This document shows, in pieces, positions 33,874-42,834 of a DNA stretch of 59,422 nt; the stretch's first letter is position 1; every line of letters starts with the position of its first letter. The translations under genes and the position numbers were made by a program. Source of the stretch: Legionella sp. GTDB lineage: Bacteria; Pseudomonadota; Gammaproteobacteria; Legionellales; Legionellaceae. Where the stretch lies: NCBI GenBank assembly GCA_031291095.1, contig JARLJR010000110.1, positions 1 to 59,422 of the forward strand, read 5' to 3'. The notes below the pieces were generated by a model that was not told the DNA's origin, did no database searches, and saw only the letters and a program-made list of their open reading frames with translations.

Positions 33874-35730
33874 ATGCAAAATAAATATCCTCTATGGAAA
33901 AACCTAATGCTGATAATTATAGCGGCCATTGGGTTCGTCTATGCATTACCTAATTTGTACTCAGAACATCCAGTAGTACAAATTTCAGCTGAAACACCAG
34001 TAGATTATGATGTGCTAAAAGGTCAGATTGAAGGACTTCTTCAAAAAGATAAGCTAGCATTTAGCGCGGTTAATGCGACTGATGTTGGCGTAGAAGTTGT
34101 CTTTTCATCTACTGACTCTCAGCTATTAGCACGCGATGCCATTAAGAATGCGTTAGGCAGTCAATATACGGTTGCATTAAACCTGGCGTCATCTACTCCA
34201 GCTTGGTTGCGCTCCATTCGTGCCGAACCCATGAAACAAGGTTTGGATTTACGTGGTGGGGTGCACTTTTTATTAGAAGTTGATGTTGATAGCGTGATTA
34301 GCCGTCGCTATGAAGGCATCATGAAAAATATTGGCCAAGCTTTACGTGAAATTGGCGTGCGTTATTCTGGCATCCGTTATGTAGCGGATAAAGGAGTTAA
34401 CTTACGTTTCCGTGATCAAGAATCAATGGAAAAAGCCCTTACTGCTCTAAGAGAAAAAATGCCTGATGTGCTTTTTGTAAAAAGTAAGGCAGAAAATGAG
34501 TTGGTCGCTTCTATTCCTCCTGCTGAACTCAATACCATGCGTCAAAATACGATTGAACAAACTATGAGTATTTTGCGTAATCGTGTAAATGAATTAGGTG
34601 TGGGTGAAGCGGTTGTTCAACAACAAGGTGCTACTCGTGTTGCGGTTGATTTACCTGGAATTCAGGATGCTGCTCGTGCGAAGCAAATTCTTGGTGGTAC
34701 TGCAACCTTACAATTCTATTTGGTTGATCAGGAAAATGATCCGCAAATTGCCAAACAGACTGGTTCTGTGCCGGTAAGCGATAAGTTGTACATGATGGAT
34801 GGACATCCTATTCTTTTAAAAAGACAGGTTGTTTTAAGTGGGGATTCTATTACCTCCGCAGTATCCAGCTTTGATCAACAAACAGCTTCTCCAGCAGTAC
34901 AGATTCAATTAGGCGGTGGCGGCGAAAGTTTATTCACTAAAGTAACTCGTGAAAATATTGGTAAGCGTATGGCGATTGTCTACGTAGAAACCAAGAATGA
35001 CATGCAAGCAATTAATGGTGTTGAAACCCGCGTAACTCATAAAGAAGAACGTGTAATCAGTGCACCAGTAATTCAAAATGCTTTAGGTAATAATTTCCAG
35101 ATCACTGGATTAACCGATGCGAAAGAGGCGAGTAACCTGGCCTTATTATTAAGAGCAGGAGCACTTCCGGCAGCGATTTATCCTATTGAAGAGCGTACTG
35201 TAGGGCCTACATTAGGTAAAGAAAATATTCATCGTGGTATCGTTTCTTTAGCAGTAGGTATGGGATTAATTTTAATCCTGATGTTAATCTACTACCGATT
35301 CTTTGGACTGATTGCTAACCTGGCTTTAGTACTTAACCTGATTTTATTATGTGCTTTGTTATCAATAATTGATGCAACCTTAACTCTTCCAGGGATAGCG
35401 GGGATAGTACTTACCGTAGGTATGGCCGTTGACGCCAACGTGTTGATTTACGAACGTATTCGCGAAGAGTTGCGTCATGGATTATCACCTCAGGCAGCAA
35501 TTTATGCAGGTTATGAGCGTGCTTTTTCGACCATTCTTGATGCGAACGTGACTACCTTAATTGTAGCCATCATTCTGTTTGCAGTAGGTACCGGCCCTGT
35601 ACGTGGATTTGCAGTAACCCTTTCCTTAGGGTTATTAACCTCCATGCTAACAGGTATTACATTCACTCGTGCTATTGTCAATTGGTATTATGGCGGTCGT
35701 ACTGTGAAAAAATTATCCATAGGTATTTAA
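33874..35730 (+). CDS. secD: Protein-export membrane protein SecD (618 aa)
   Basis: SecD uses the proton gradient with SecF to pull proteins through SecYEG on the periplasmic side. One N-terminal membrane helix is followed by a large periplasmic region (about 35-445) with the conserved GLDLRGGVHFLLEVD and RVNELGVGEAVVQQQG. Five more helices form the RND core, including GIAGIVLTVGMAVDANVLIYERIREELRHG (abridged; the D-x-N-V and ERIREE motifs). Length is standard for gammaproteobacteria. Confidence 0.97.
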   Translation: MQNKYPLWKNLMLIIIAAIGFVYALPNLYSEHPVVQISAETPVDYDVLKGQIEGLLQKDKLAFSAVNATDVGVEVVFSSTDSQLLARDAIKNALGSQYTVALNLASSTPAWLRSIRAEPMKQGLDLRGGVHFLLEVDVDSVISRRYEGIMKNIGQALREIGVRYSGIRYVADKGVNLRFRDQESMEKALTALREKMPDVLFVKSKAENELVASIPPAELNTMRQNTIEQTMSILRNRVNELGVGEAVVQQQGATRVAVDLPGIQDAARAKQILGGTATLQFYLVDQENDPQIAKQTGSVPVSDKLYMMDGHPILLKRQVVLSGDSITSAVSSFDQQTASPAVQIQLGGGGESLFTKVTRENIGKRMAIVYVETKNDMQAINGVETRVTHKEERVISAPVIQNALGNNFQITGLTDAKEASNLALLLRAGALPAAIYPIEERTVGPTLGKENIHRGIVSLAVGMGLILILMLIYYRFFGLIANLALVLNLILLCALLSIIDATLTLPGIAGIVLTVGMAVDANVLIYERIREELRHGLSPQAAIYAGYERAFSTILDANVTTLIVAIILFAVGTGPVRGFAVTLSLGLLTSMLTGITFTRAIVNWYYGGRTVKKLSIGI

Positions 35731-35742
35731 GGCGAGGCTCAG

Positions 35743-36660
35743 ATGGAATTTTTTAATCCAAATTCAAAAGTGGACTTTATGGGCGCTCGTCGTTGGACGG
35801 CGCTGTTCTCCATATTAATTTTTGTTGTTTCAATAGGCGCTTTGTTAATCCATGGCCTAAAATGGGGGCTTGATTTTACTGGCGGGACTCAGATTGAAAT
35901 ATCGTATCCGCAAGCAGCTGATCTCACTGAAATTAGAAGTAGCTTAAGCAATGCCGGTTTTAAAGAGGCGCAGGTAGTGAGTTACGGTACTTCTAGAGAC
36001 GTTTTGATTAGCATTGCTCCTAGAGAAGATATTGATCAAACTCATCTGGTTAATCAAGTAATGAGTGCTTTGCCTGGTGCTGTGAAACAACGAGTTGATT
36101 TTGTTGGGCCTCAAGTAGGACAGGAATTAGCAACCAAAGGTGCTTTGGCTGTTCTTGTTTCTTTATTGGCAACGATGATTTATATCGCCATGCGTTTCGA
36201 ATATCGTCTGGCAGTAAGTTCTGCTGTTGCCCTGATTCATGATCCTGTATTAATTCTGGGGATTTTTGCCTTTTTTGGTATTGAGTTTGACTTAAAAGCA
36301 CTAGCCGGTTTATTAGCGGTTATTGGTTATTCGTTAAATGATACCATTGTAGTATTTGACCGGGTCCGTGAGAATTTCATTAAAATTCGCCGCGGCACCC
36401 CGATAGAAATCATGAACATATCTATTAACCAAACCTTGTCTAGAACGATTATGACCTCATTACTAACTCTTTTTGTGGTGGTCGCTCTATTCGTTTATGG
36501 TGGGGAAGCAATTCATGGATTCTCATTGGCATTAATTATCGGTATCCTTATTGGAACGTACTCATCTATTTATGTAGCCGGAGCATTAGCTGTAGCAATG
36601 GGATTAGATAGAAAAGACTTTATGCCAAGTCAGCGCAAAGAACTGGATGATCGTCCTTAA
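35743..36660 (+). CDS. secF: Protein-export membrane protein SecF (305 aa)
   Basis: Six membrane helices carry the family landmarks: WGLDFTGGTQIEISYP in the periplasmic domain, MRFEYRLAVSSAVALIHDP, AVIGYSLNDTIVVFDRVREN in helix 4, and SRTIMTSLLTLFVV. It partners SecD; the genes are 12 bp apart with GAGG before ATG 35743. Family A and B repeats follow the gene and end the operon. Confidence 0.97.
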   Translation: MEFFNPNSKVDFMGARRWTALFSILIFVVSIGALLIHGLKWGLDFTGGTQIEISYPQAADLTEIRSSLSNAGFKEAQVVSYGTSRDVLISIAPREDIDQTHLVNQVMSALPGAVKQRVDFVGPQVGQELATKGALAVLVSLLATMIYIAMRFEYRLAVSSAVALIHDPVLILGIFAFFGIEFDLKALAGLLAVIGYSLNDTIVVFDRVRENFIKIRRGTPIEIMNISINQTLSRTIMTSLLTLFVVVALFVYGGEAIHGFSLALIIGILIGTYSSIYVAGALAVAMGLDRKDFMPSQRKELDDRP

Positions 36661-36666
36661 AAAATC

Positions 36667-36694
36667 GTAGCCTGGTTGCTTGCAACCAGGTTTT
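36667..36694. repeat. Palindromic repeat, family B copy, after secF
   Basis: GTAGCCTGGTTGC TT GCAACCAGG followed by TTTTCC, only 6 bp after the secF stop. The hairpin with a short T-run could work as an intrinsic terminator of yajC-secDF. Confidence 0.6.
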
Positions 36695-36754
36695 CCTCTT
36701 GAAAATACCCTAAATCCTCAATAGAAATTCTAATCGTGTATATAACTAAATCGC

Positions 36755-36840
36755 CGTCATTGCGAACGAAGTGAAGCAACCCAGGATTCCGTACTTCGAA
36801 CCCGTATATTGTCTCGTTACTACGCTCATTCACAATGACG
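36755..36840. repeat. Palindromic repeat, family A copy
   Basis: CGTCATTGCGAACGAAGTG opens and CACAATGACG closes the element; GAAGCAACCCAG and the partly decayed ATTGTCTCGTTACTACG are the inner arms. It sits between two family B copies. Confidence 0.7.
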
Positions 36841-36870
36841 AAATTTAACTGCACATATGCAAAAAGGAAA

Positions 36871-36893
36871 ACTTGGTTGCAATCAACCAAGTG
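36871..36893. repeat. Palindromic repeat, family B derivative
   Basis: ACTTGGTTG and CAACCAAGT with a CAAT loop form a 9-bp hairpin immediately before the stop codon of the minus-strand gene ending at 36897. It probably serves as its terminator. Confidence 0.55.
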
Positions 36894-36896
36894 ACT

Positions 36897-38162
36897 CTAA
36901 GGCGTTAGCAAAGACGACTCTTCAGGAGCAGTCTCATCAAGCTCTTCTATTTTCGGACCATTAGTATTTGGTTTTAACTTATCGTTGAGCTCTTTAATAA
37001 CCAATGACATTTGATCATCAAGACTTGGATCATCAACAGGCTTACCATCTACAGTGATTTCACCATTTTCCGTTATTTGTAATCTGGGATTAGGTTCAAA
37101 TTGTTGAGGAACCACATTAAGTTGAATTGGGCGACCATGAACAGCTGGAACCCCGTTGGCAATGCAAATGCCGTCTAATGGGGCAAGACTTGGTGGCTGA
37201 GAAGAATAGCTGACTAAGAAAGAGCCTGTGGTTCTAAGTAGATTATAAGCAATATCAAAAGGTAAGCCGGCCACTTGACCTGTGTATTGACCAACAAGTC
37301 GCCCAGCTTTTCCGGACATGCTGGAAAAACTGAAGTTACAAAATGTAGAGATGAGCCTCGACGCAATTGTGGGGGCTAATAAAGCGACTCCTGCAAAATT
37401 AGTTGGGCCTATGAATAATAGGGCGCTACTAACCCAAGAGGTAACCTCAAGACGGGGTGTTATCGCCGCAGATGAACTGCTCACAGCTCCTGCAACGACC
37501 CACCCAATAGTTAAACCAACATAATAGAATGTTTCTCCAAAAACTGGTGCAAATGTGTTGCCGACTGGAAGATAGCTTGGTGACGGTACAGGCGTTGCTT
37601 TCTTTTTTTCTTGCCCGGCAATGAAGTCAGAGAATAATTTCCATTCTGATTCAGTAAACTCTGTGTGCTTTAGCTGCTGCAGTTCATGATTGAGATGTGT
37701 CAGGGCATCTTGGGTCTTAATTAATTTGTAAGCCGTCTCATAACAACTTTGCTTGTCTTCATCATCCAGGAAGTTTTCAGAGGTAATCCCTAAATACTCA
37801 TTGATTAATTGATAAAGAGCCGATTTTTCCTCGCATTTACCAATTTGATGTTGTACATAAGTGTTTCTAATTTCTTCTTGCACACAGAGGCAGGCAGCAA
37901 TCATAATTCGCGAGGCCATTAAATTTGCTTGAAATTCATGCTGAGTAGTGAATTCATCGCCTTTATGAAGAAAATGTTCTAAAACCGCGATAGTTTTTTC
38001 CAGAAATGAAATTTGTCTATTTCTGGTTTGAACATCCGTAGCTCCAAAAAAGGTGAACCATGATGAAGGCGCTTTATCTAATTTAATTTGCCGTCTTTCT
38101 TCGTAATCTTTACGCACATTCTTAAATTTTTCTATGCTTCCAGCTACTAGAATGAATTGCAT
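36897..38162 (-). CDS. Orphan membrane protein, effector-like (421 aa)
   Basis: No family is recognised. The first 200 residues are helical and charged, with several Cys (ACLCVQEEIR). Residues about 205-310 hold two or three hydrophobic stretches (FYYVGLTIGWVVAGAVSS; ALLFIGPTNFAGVALLAP; a Gly/Leu-rich third). The C-terminal 110 residues are hydrophilic, and the very end is acidic (KIEELDETAPEESSLLTP), resembling the E-block of Dot/Icm signals. ATG 38162 is preferred because GGGAGA precedes it; an in-frame start 16 residues upstream lacks such a site. Membrane pair plus acidic tail suggests a host-membrane effector, by inference only. Confidence 0.6.
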   Translation of the reverse strand: MQFILVAGSIEKFKNVRKDYEERRQIKLDKAPSSWFTFFGATDVQTRNRQISFLEKTIAVLEHFLHKGDEFTTQHEFQANLMASRIMIAACLCVQEEIRNTYVQHQIGKCEEKSALYQLINEYLGITSENFLDDEDKQSCYETAYKLIKTQDALTHLNHELQQLKHTEFTESEWKLFSDFIAGQEKKKATPVPSPSYLPVGNTFAPVFGETFYYVGLTIGWVVAGAVSSSSAAITPRLEVTSWVSSALLFIGPTNFAGVALLAPTIASRLISTFCNFSFSSMSGKAGRLVGQYTGQVAGLPFDIAYNLLRTTGSFLVSYSSQPPSLAPLDGICIANGVPAVHGRPIQLNVVPQQFEPNPRLQITENGEITVDGKPVDDPSLDDQMSLVIKELNDKLKPNTNGPKIEELDETAPEESSLLTP

Positions 38163-38350
38163 GATGTCTCCCGTCCTTAGGTGTTTCGACTTAAGCATTG
38201 TGAAATGCAAACACAGCTTATCCTGTTGTATATTTTATCTTACTTTGTCATTGTCTAAATGCAATGTTATTTGATTATTTTTTATTGAAATAGTGTAGTC
38301 TACTTTTTATTTAGTAATTAACTTCTTGAAATGATGATTTTTTTCTAGAT

Positions 38351-38371
38351 AATGATACTTTTAGTATCATT
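38351..38371. promoter_or_regulatory. Perfect 9-bp palindrome upstream of the UbiA-like gene
   Basis: The arms AATGATACT and AGTATCATT are separated by TTT, within an AT-rich 279-bp gap between divergent genes. It is 71 bp before the UbiA-like start. The symmetry fits a dimeric repressor operator; a terminator is less likely since the flanking genes diverge. Nothing else was recognised in 38163-38441. Confidence 0.4.
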
Positions 38372-38441
38372 TGTATTGCTGACCATTGTGGTAGTACACG
38401 AGTTTTATTGAGTTTTGACCTAAATAAAGGTGATTGAATTG

Positions 38442-39317
38442 ATGAATGACACGATAAAGGTAAGTTTCACAGAACGACTTAAACATTTCTTCTTGCTGCT
38501 TCGTGTATCTCATTGGTCTAAAGCGGTTTTTGTAATGCTAGGGTTTTGTTATACACCGATCCCTGGATATTTTGTGCCTGCACTATTGGCTTCTTTGGCT
38601 TTTTGTTTGATTTCCAGTGCAGTTTATATTTATAACGATATTGAAGATCGGACCGAAGACAGCTTACATCCGCATAAGCGCCATCGTCCCTTAGCCAGTG
38701 AAAAAATTTCAGTTTCTGAGGCCATCTTCACGCTGTTTTTATTGCTGGTTACCGGCCTTGCCTTAGGTTGGTTGATTTCAAAAAAATTAGCCTTGATCCT
38801 TTGTTTTTATTTGGTGATTAATCTTGCGTATAACTATATATTTAAGCTTATTCCCATTTGTGATGTATTGTGTATCGCTGCTGGATTTATGTTGCGTGTT
38901 TTAGCAGGAACTATTGGTATAGGCCTGTCTATTTCAACTTGGCTTGTTATTGCGGCCACCTTGCTTAGTCTTTTTATTGCATTAAATAAGCGCCGACTCG
39001 AGATGCGTTTAGGATTAAAGCTCTCAACTCGCTCTGTATTGAAAAAATACAATCCAAAGCTGCTCCACGTTTTGATTGTTGCTATAGGTATCGCGACGTT
39101 TAGTACTTACATCCTTTATATCATGTACGCAAAGGACGAGTCATTTTACTTTATATTGACAGTACCTTTTGCTGCGATTGCTTTGTGGCGTTTTGGCTGG
39201 CTTGCTACTCTGGATATTGAAAATGATGATCCGATAATTGTGTTTATAAACGACCGATTATCACGTATAAACCTGTGGTGTTTTGTTGTATTGACCTTTA
39301 TGGCTCTAACCCAATGA
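38442..39317 (+). CDS. UbiA-superfamily prenyltransferase, DPPR-synthase-like (291 aa)
   Basis: About eight or nine membrane helices carry two Asp-rich motifs. The first is NDIEDRTEDSLHPHKRHRPLAS (abridged from the ND-x2-D-x3-D pattern with HPxKRxRPLA). The second is CDVLCIAAGFMLRVLAGTI. The HPxKRxRP and GFxLRxxAG patterns are those of decaprenyl-phosphate phosphoribosyltransferase (UbiA/Rv3806c type) rather than quinone prenyltransferases. The expected reaction is PRPP plus polyprenyl phosphate to polyprenyl-phosphoryl 5-phosphoribose, a step toward lipid-linked ribose or arabinose. It overlaps the next gene by 4 bp (ATGA), a GT-C glycosyltransferase that could use the product. ATG 38442 is preferred to GTG 38430, which lacks a ribosome site. 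Confidence 0.78.
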   Translation: MNDTIKVSFTERLKHFFLLLRVSHWSKAVFVMLGFCYTPIPGYFVPALLASLAFCLISSAVYIYNDIEDRTEDSLHPHKRHRPLASEKISVSEAIFTLFLLLVTGLALGWLISKKLALILCFYLVINLAYNYIFKLIPICDVLCIAAGFMLRVLAGTIGIGLSISTWLVIAATLLSLFIALNKRRLEMRLGLKLSTRSVLKKYNPKLLHVLIVAIGIATFSTYILYIMYAKDESFYFILTVPFAAIALWRFGWLATLDIENDDPIIVFINDRLSRINLWCFVVLTFMALTQ

Positions 39318-40825
39318 ACTACCGTTTTCGTTGGTATGACAGCATCCTTGCGCTACTAACGATCTATTTGTTTGTATTTCAGATTCAAGCAATTTGGCCT
39401 TTTACCATTGATGACATGTACATTTCCTTACGCTATGCCAAAAATTGGGTCTCAGGGAATGGGCTATTATGGAATGTACATGCACCACCAGTAGAAGGTT
39501 ATTCGAATTTTAGTTTTGTAGTTCTCGCGGCTTTAGCCTTATTGTTAAAAGCGGATCCTGTTTTTGTTTTAAAAGCCACTGGTATTGTAGGGCTTTTTTT
39601 CACGTGTTATTTTCTTTATTTGATAACGCGTTTCTGGTTTGATCAAAGAAGCTCACTGCTGCCTTGTTTGGCTTTGCTATTTTATAAAGGACAAATTATT
39701 TGGACTGCAAGTGGTCTGGAAACAGCCGTTTATCAGGCATTTATTTGTGGTTCCGTGTATTTTTGTTTTCTAGGGATGGGGTATCAGCATTATCCCAAAA
39801 CAAGAGGTGAACCTCAAAATCACGCATTTATTTTGGCAGGGTTATTCCTTGCTTTAGCCGGATTAACACGTCCTGAAGCGCCTGCATTAATGGCTTTGTT
39901 TTTTATTCTTTTGTGTTGGAATAGGCCGCAGTATGGAGGAAAACTTTATTGGCGCGGTATTTTTCTATTTACGCTTGCCTTGACCATTTTTTTTATCCCC
40001 TATTTTAGTTGGCGTTTTTTCTATTTTGGCTATTTGTTTCCTAACTCCGTATATTGTAAAGGGGTGACAAAAGCCTTTAGCCTATTCTTAGATTTTAACT
40101 ATTTAAAACTGATTTGGCCTTTTGCTTTATTGGCTTTGCTGGCGTGCATCAAAATACCCGATAAACGGCATTATTTTTTATGGTTACCTTGCCTTGCCTA
40201 TTTGCTGATGCTGACCGATGCGGATCCCATAGTAGCCTTTGATAATCGACTTTTTTTACCTGCGTTTGCCTTGTTGCTCCCGTTGGCATTGCAAGGTGTT
40301 AATTGGCTTGTTTCACGATATGTGCAGGACAGCGTGTTAGCCTTATATGTTTTATTTTTGGGAATAGTTCTTATGTTTATTCCGAAGATGTCCTTATCGG
40401 ATTACCGCTATTTCAGTCAAAACCCGCTAAAAGGGGAGCGATTACGAGGAGAGGTGGTGCACTGGTTAAAGGCAAATACAAAAGCAGGGGCGGATGTTGT
40501 TTTGGCTGATAGCGGGATGATTCCTTATTACAGTGATTTGAATTTCATTGACTCCTATTGTTTGAACAATCTGGCTATGGGGCATTATTCCACGAAACAA
40601 CGATATGAACAGTTTTGTCGAGAGGTCATTCAGAAGAAACCCGAGGTAATTATTTTAACTTCGCTAGTTGAGCAGGGAAGGGTAATTTATACTCCGAGCG
40701 ACCTGTGTTTAAAATCAGTTCTTAAAAACCAGAATGATTATATCTTACGTCAATCTTTTAGTACCGATGATCCTAATTCTACTTACCGCTATGAATTATT
40801 TTCTCATTCAATATCAAAACAATGA
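39314..40825 (+). CDS. GT-C-type membrane glycosyltransferase, AftB/ArnT-like (503 aa)
   Basis: About ten to eleven membrane segments are present. The first extracytoplasmic loop has FTIDDMYISLRYAKNWVSGNGLLWN (abridged), containing the DD that GT-C enzymes use for catalysis, and then PVEGYSNFSF. This DD-x-YISLRYA...G-x-GLxWN...VEGYxNF pattern is shared by mycobacterial arabinofuranosyltransferase AftB-like proteins and related bacterial GT-C enzymes. RPEAPALMALFF follows. A soluble C-terminal domain (from about 390) lies in the periplasm. It likely takes a pentose from a polyprenyl-phosphate donor made by the previous gene product. The acceptor is unknown. The ATGA overlap indicates translational coupling. 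Confidence 0.7.
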   Translation: MNYRFRWYDSILALLTIYLFVFQIQAIWPFTIDDMYISLRYAKNWVSGNGLLWNVHAPPVEGYSNFSFVVLAALALLLKADPVFVLKATGIVGLFFTCYFLYLITRFWFDQRSSLLPCLALLFYKGQIIWTASGLETAVYQAFICGSVYFCFLGMGYQHYPKTRGEPQNHAFILAGLFLALAGLTRPEAPALMALFFILLCWNRPQYGGKLYWRGIFLFTLALTIFFIPYFSWRFFYFGYLFPNSVYCKGVTKAFSLFLDFNYLKLIWPFALLALLACIKIPDKRHYFLWLPCLAYLLMLTDADPIVAFDNRLFLPAFALLLPLALQGVNWLVSRYVQDSVLALYVLFLGIVLMFIPKMSLSDYRYFSQNPLKGERLRGEVVHWLKANTKAGADVVLADSGMIPYYSDLNFIDSYCLNNLAMGHYSTKQRYEQFCREVIQKKPEVIILTSLVEQGRVIYTPSDLCLKSVLKNQNDYILRQSFSTDDPNSTYRYELFSHSISKQ

Positions 40826-40944
40826 ATAGAGATTTCTGCGATTCTAAAAAATAATTTATCTAAATTTCATACAATTTCTGATGTTATAGCCAACAACATA
40901 GTGTACTATCTCTACCTAGAAATGGATTGAGTGCCTTATAGTTT

Positions 40945-42819
40945 ATGATGCAAAAATTAACATTCTTTATGAGAAAATTCTTATTCAAGTTGCCGGTCAT
41001 CTCCTATGATATTCTGGCAATTCCCGTTGCATGGTATGCCGCTTATTGGCTACGCTATAACATGCAGCCATCCCCTAAAATGTTAACCTCTACCCATTCA
41101 TATATGGCCTTGGTTTTATTAACGGTGATTCAGACTGCTTGTTATTTTTATTTCAAAACTTATCGGGGTTTATGGCGCTTTTCCTCATTAAATGATGTGA
41201 TGCGTATAATAAAAGCCGCTATGAGCACCGTCATATTAGTCATTCCTGTTTTTTATCTCAGTTCAATAGTGCATCATTTGCCTCGTTCAATTTTGCCGCT
41301 GTATTTTATGATTTTGACTACGCTACTTTGTGCTGGTCGGTTAATCATTCGTCTGTATTGGGACAAAAAGGCAAGAGGCCATACTTTAACTGACATTAAA
41401 CGCGTTTTAATTGTAGGTGCTGGCTTGGCTGGTGAAGGTTTGGCGCGTGATTTAAAACGCAGTCAAAACTATCAACCAGTAGGGTTTGTTGATGACAACG
41501 GTGGAAAACGTGGTTTGGAAGTGCATGGTGTTCCCGTTATCGGCACTATTAGGCAGCTTGCTGACCGCGTCAAAGAGTATTCAATTGATTTAGTGTTTAT
41601 TGCGATTCCTTCAGCGCGTTCTGCAACGATGCGACGTATTGTCACTCATTGTGAGCGCTGTAACGTTCCTTTTAGAACCTTGCCCAGCCTTACCGCCTTG
41701 GCTTCAGGAAGAGTGGAAGTTAATGCATTACGGCCGGTAAATATTGAAGATTTATTAGGACGCGATGAAGTCTACCTGGAATGGGATAAATTAACTGCAG
41801 GTATTGTTGGAAAGAGGGTATTGGTGACCGGTGGGGGTGGTTCCATTGGTTCTGAGCTTTGTCGACAAATTATGGCGCTTAAACCTGCGAGTATCGCCAT
41901 CGTGGAAAATAGTGAATTTAATTTGTACCAAATTGAGCAGGAATTAAAAGATAAGTTCCCTGACATTCCGTTAAAGCTGTATTTAGTGAGTATTACTGAT
42001 GAAGTGGCCATTAAAAATGTATTTACGGAATTCAACCCAGAGCTCGTTTTCCATGCAGCTGCTTATAAACATGTCCCACTGTTACAAGATCAAATACGCG
42101 TAGCCGTACTGAATAATGTGCTGGGTACACAAATTGTTGCTAAAGCGAGTACTGCGAGTGGCGTGGAAAAATTTATTTTGATTTCTTCAGATAAGGCAGT
42201 TAATCCAACTAATATTATGGGCACAACCAAACGCGTCGCTGAGATTTACTGCCAGAATATGAATCGCCGCGTACAGACTCAATTTATCACGGTACGCTTT
42301 GGAAATGTTTTAGGTTCAGCAGGCAGCGTAGTGCCTTTATTTCAAAAGCAATTAAACGTCGGCGGACCAATAACGGTAACGCATCCTGATATGCAACGTT
42401 ATTTTATGACTATTCCTGAAGCTTGCCAGTTAATTTTACAAGCAATGGTCAATGGCTCCGGTGGGGAGATTTTTGTATTGGATATGGGCGAGCCAGTAAA
42501 AATCAGTTACCTGGCCGAGCAAATGATTCGCCTGGCAGGCAAAGAGCCAGGAAAAGACATTCAAATTAAATACACCGGCCTCCGTCCCGGTGAAAAGCTC
42601 TTTGAAGAATTATTCCATGAATCGGAACAGCTTGCACCAACAGAGCATGAGAAGCTATTTAAAGCCAAATATCGTGAATTGAATTGGGATGAGCTAGCGC
42701 AAACAATGTCTTTATTGAATCATGCCTGCGCAGAATACCAAAGCGGAGAGTTATACGTTTTATTGAAGAGCTTAGTACCCGAGCTTCACTCGACCGATTT
42801 GCCTGTATCGATTGCATAA
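40945..42819 (+). CDS. WbpM/CapD-type nucleotide-sugar 4,6-dehydratase, membrane-anchored (624 aa)
   Basis: Four N-terminal membrane segments (about residues 10-140) lead into a first Rossmann domain (VLIVGAGLAGEGLARDL near 155) and the catalytic short-chain dehydrogenase domain. The latter has VTGGGGSIGSELCRQI near 293, SSDKAVNPTNIMGTTKR near 415, and GEKLFEELFHESE toward the end. The SDK and the Met in place of Tyr (NIMGTTK) are the hallmark of the WbpM/FlaA1/PglF group of UDP-GlcNAc 4,6-dehydratases. These start UDP-QuiNAc, FucNAc or bacillosamine pathways for O-antigen. It follows the UbiA/GT-C pair by 119 bp on the same strand, suggesting a common glycan locus. Confidence 0.9.
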   Translation: MMQKLTFFMRKFLFKLPVISYDILAIPVAWYAAYWLRYNMQPSPKMLTSTHSYMALVLLTVIQTACYFYFKTYRGLWRFSSLNDVMRIIKAAMSTVILVIPVFYLSSIVHHLPRSILPLYFMILTTLLCAGRLIIRLYWDKKARGHTLTDIKRVLIVGAGLAGEGLARDLKRSQNYQPVGFVDDNGGKRGLEVHGVPVIGTIRQLADRVKEYSIDLVFIAIPSARSATMRRIVTHCERCNVPFRTLPSLTALASGRVEVNALRPVNIEDLLGRDEVYLEWDKLTAGIVGKRVLVTGGGGSIGSELCRQIMALKPASIAIVENSEFNLYQIEQELKDKFPDIPLKLYLVSITDEVAIKNVFTEFNPELVFHAAAYKHVPLLQDQIRVAVLNNVLGTQIVAKASTASGVEKFILISSDKAVNPTNIMGTTKRVAEIYCQNMNRRVQTQFITVRFGNVLGSAGSVVPLFQKQLNVGGPITVTHPDMQRYFMTIPEACQLILQAMVNGSGGEIFVLDMGEPVKISYLAEQMIRLAGKEPGKDIQIKYTGLRPGEKLFEELFHESEQLAPTEHEKLFKAKYRELNWDELAQTMSLLNHACAEYQSGELYVLLKSLVPELHSTDLPVSIA

Positions 42820-42834
42820 AGAGAGATTTGTAAC

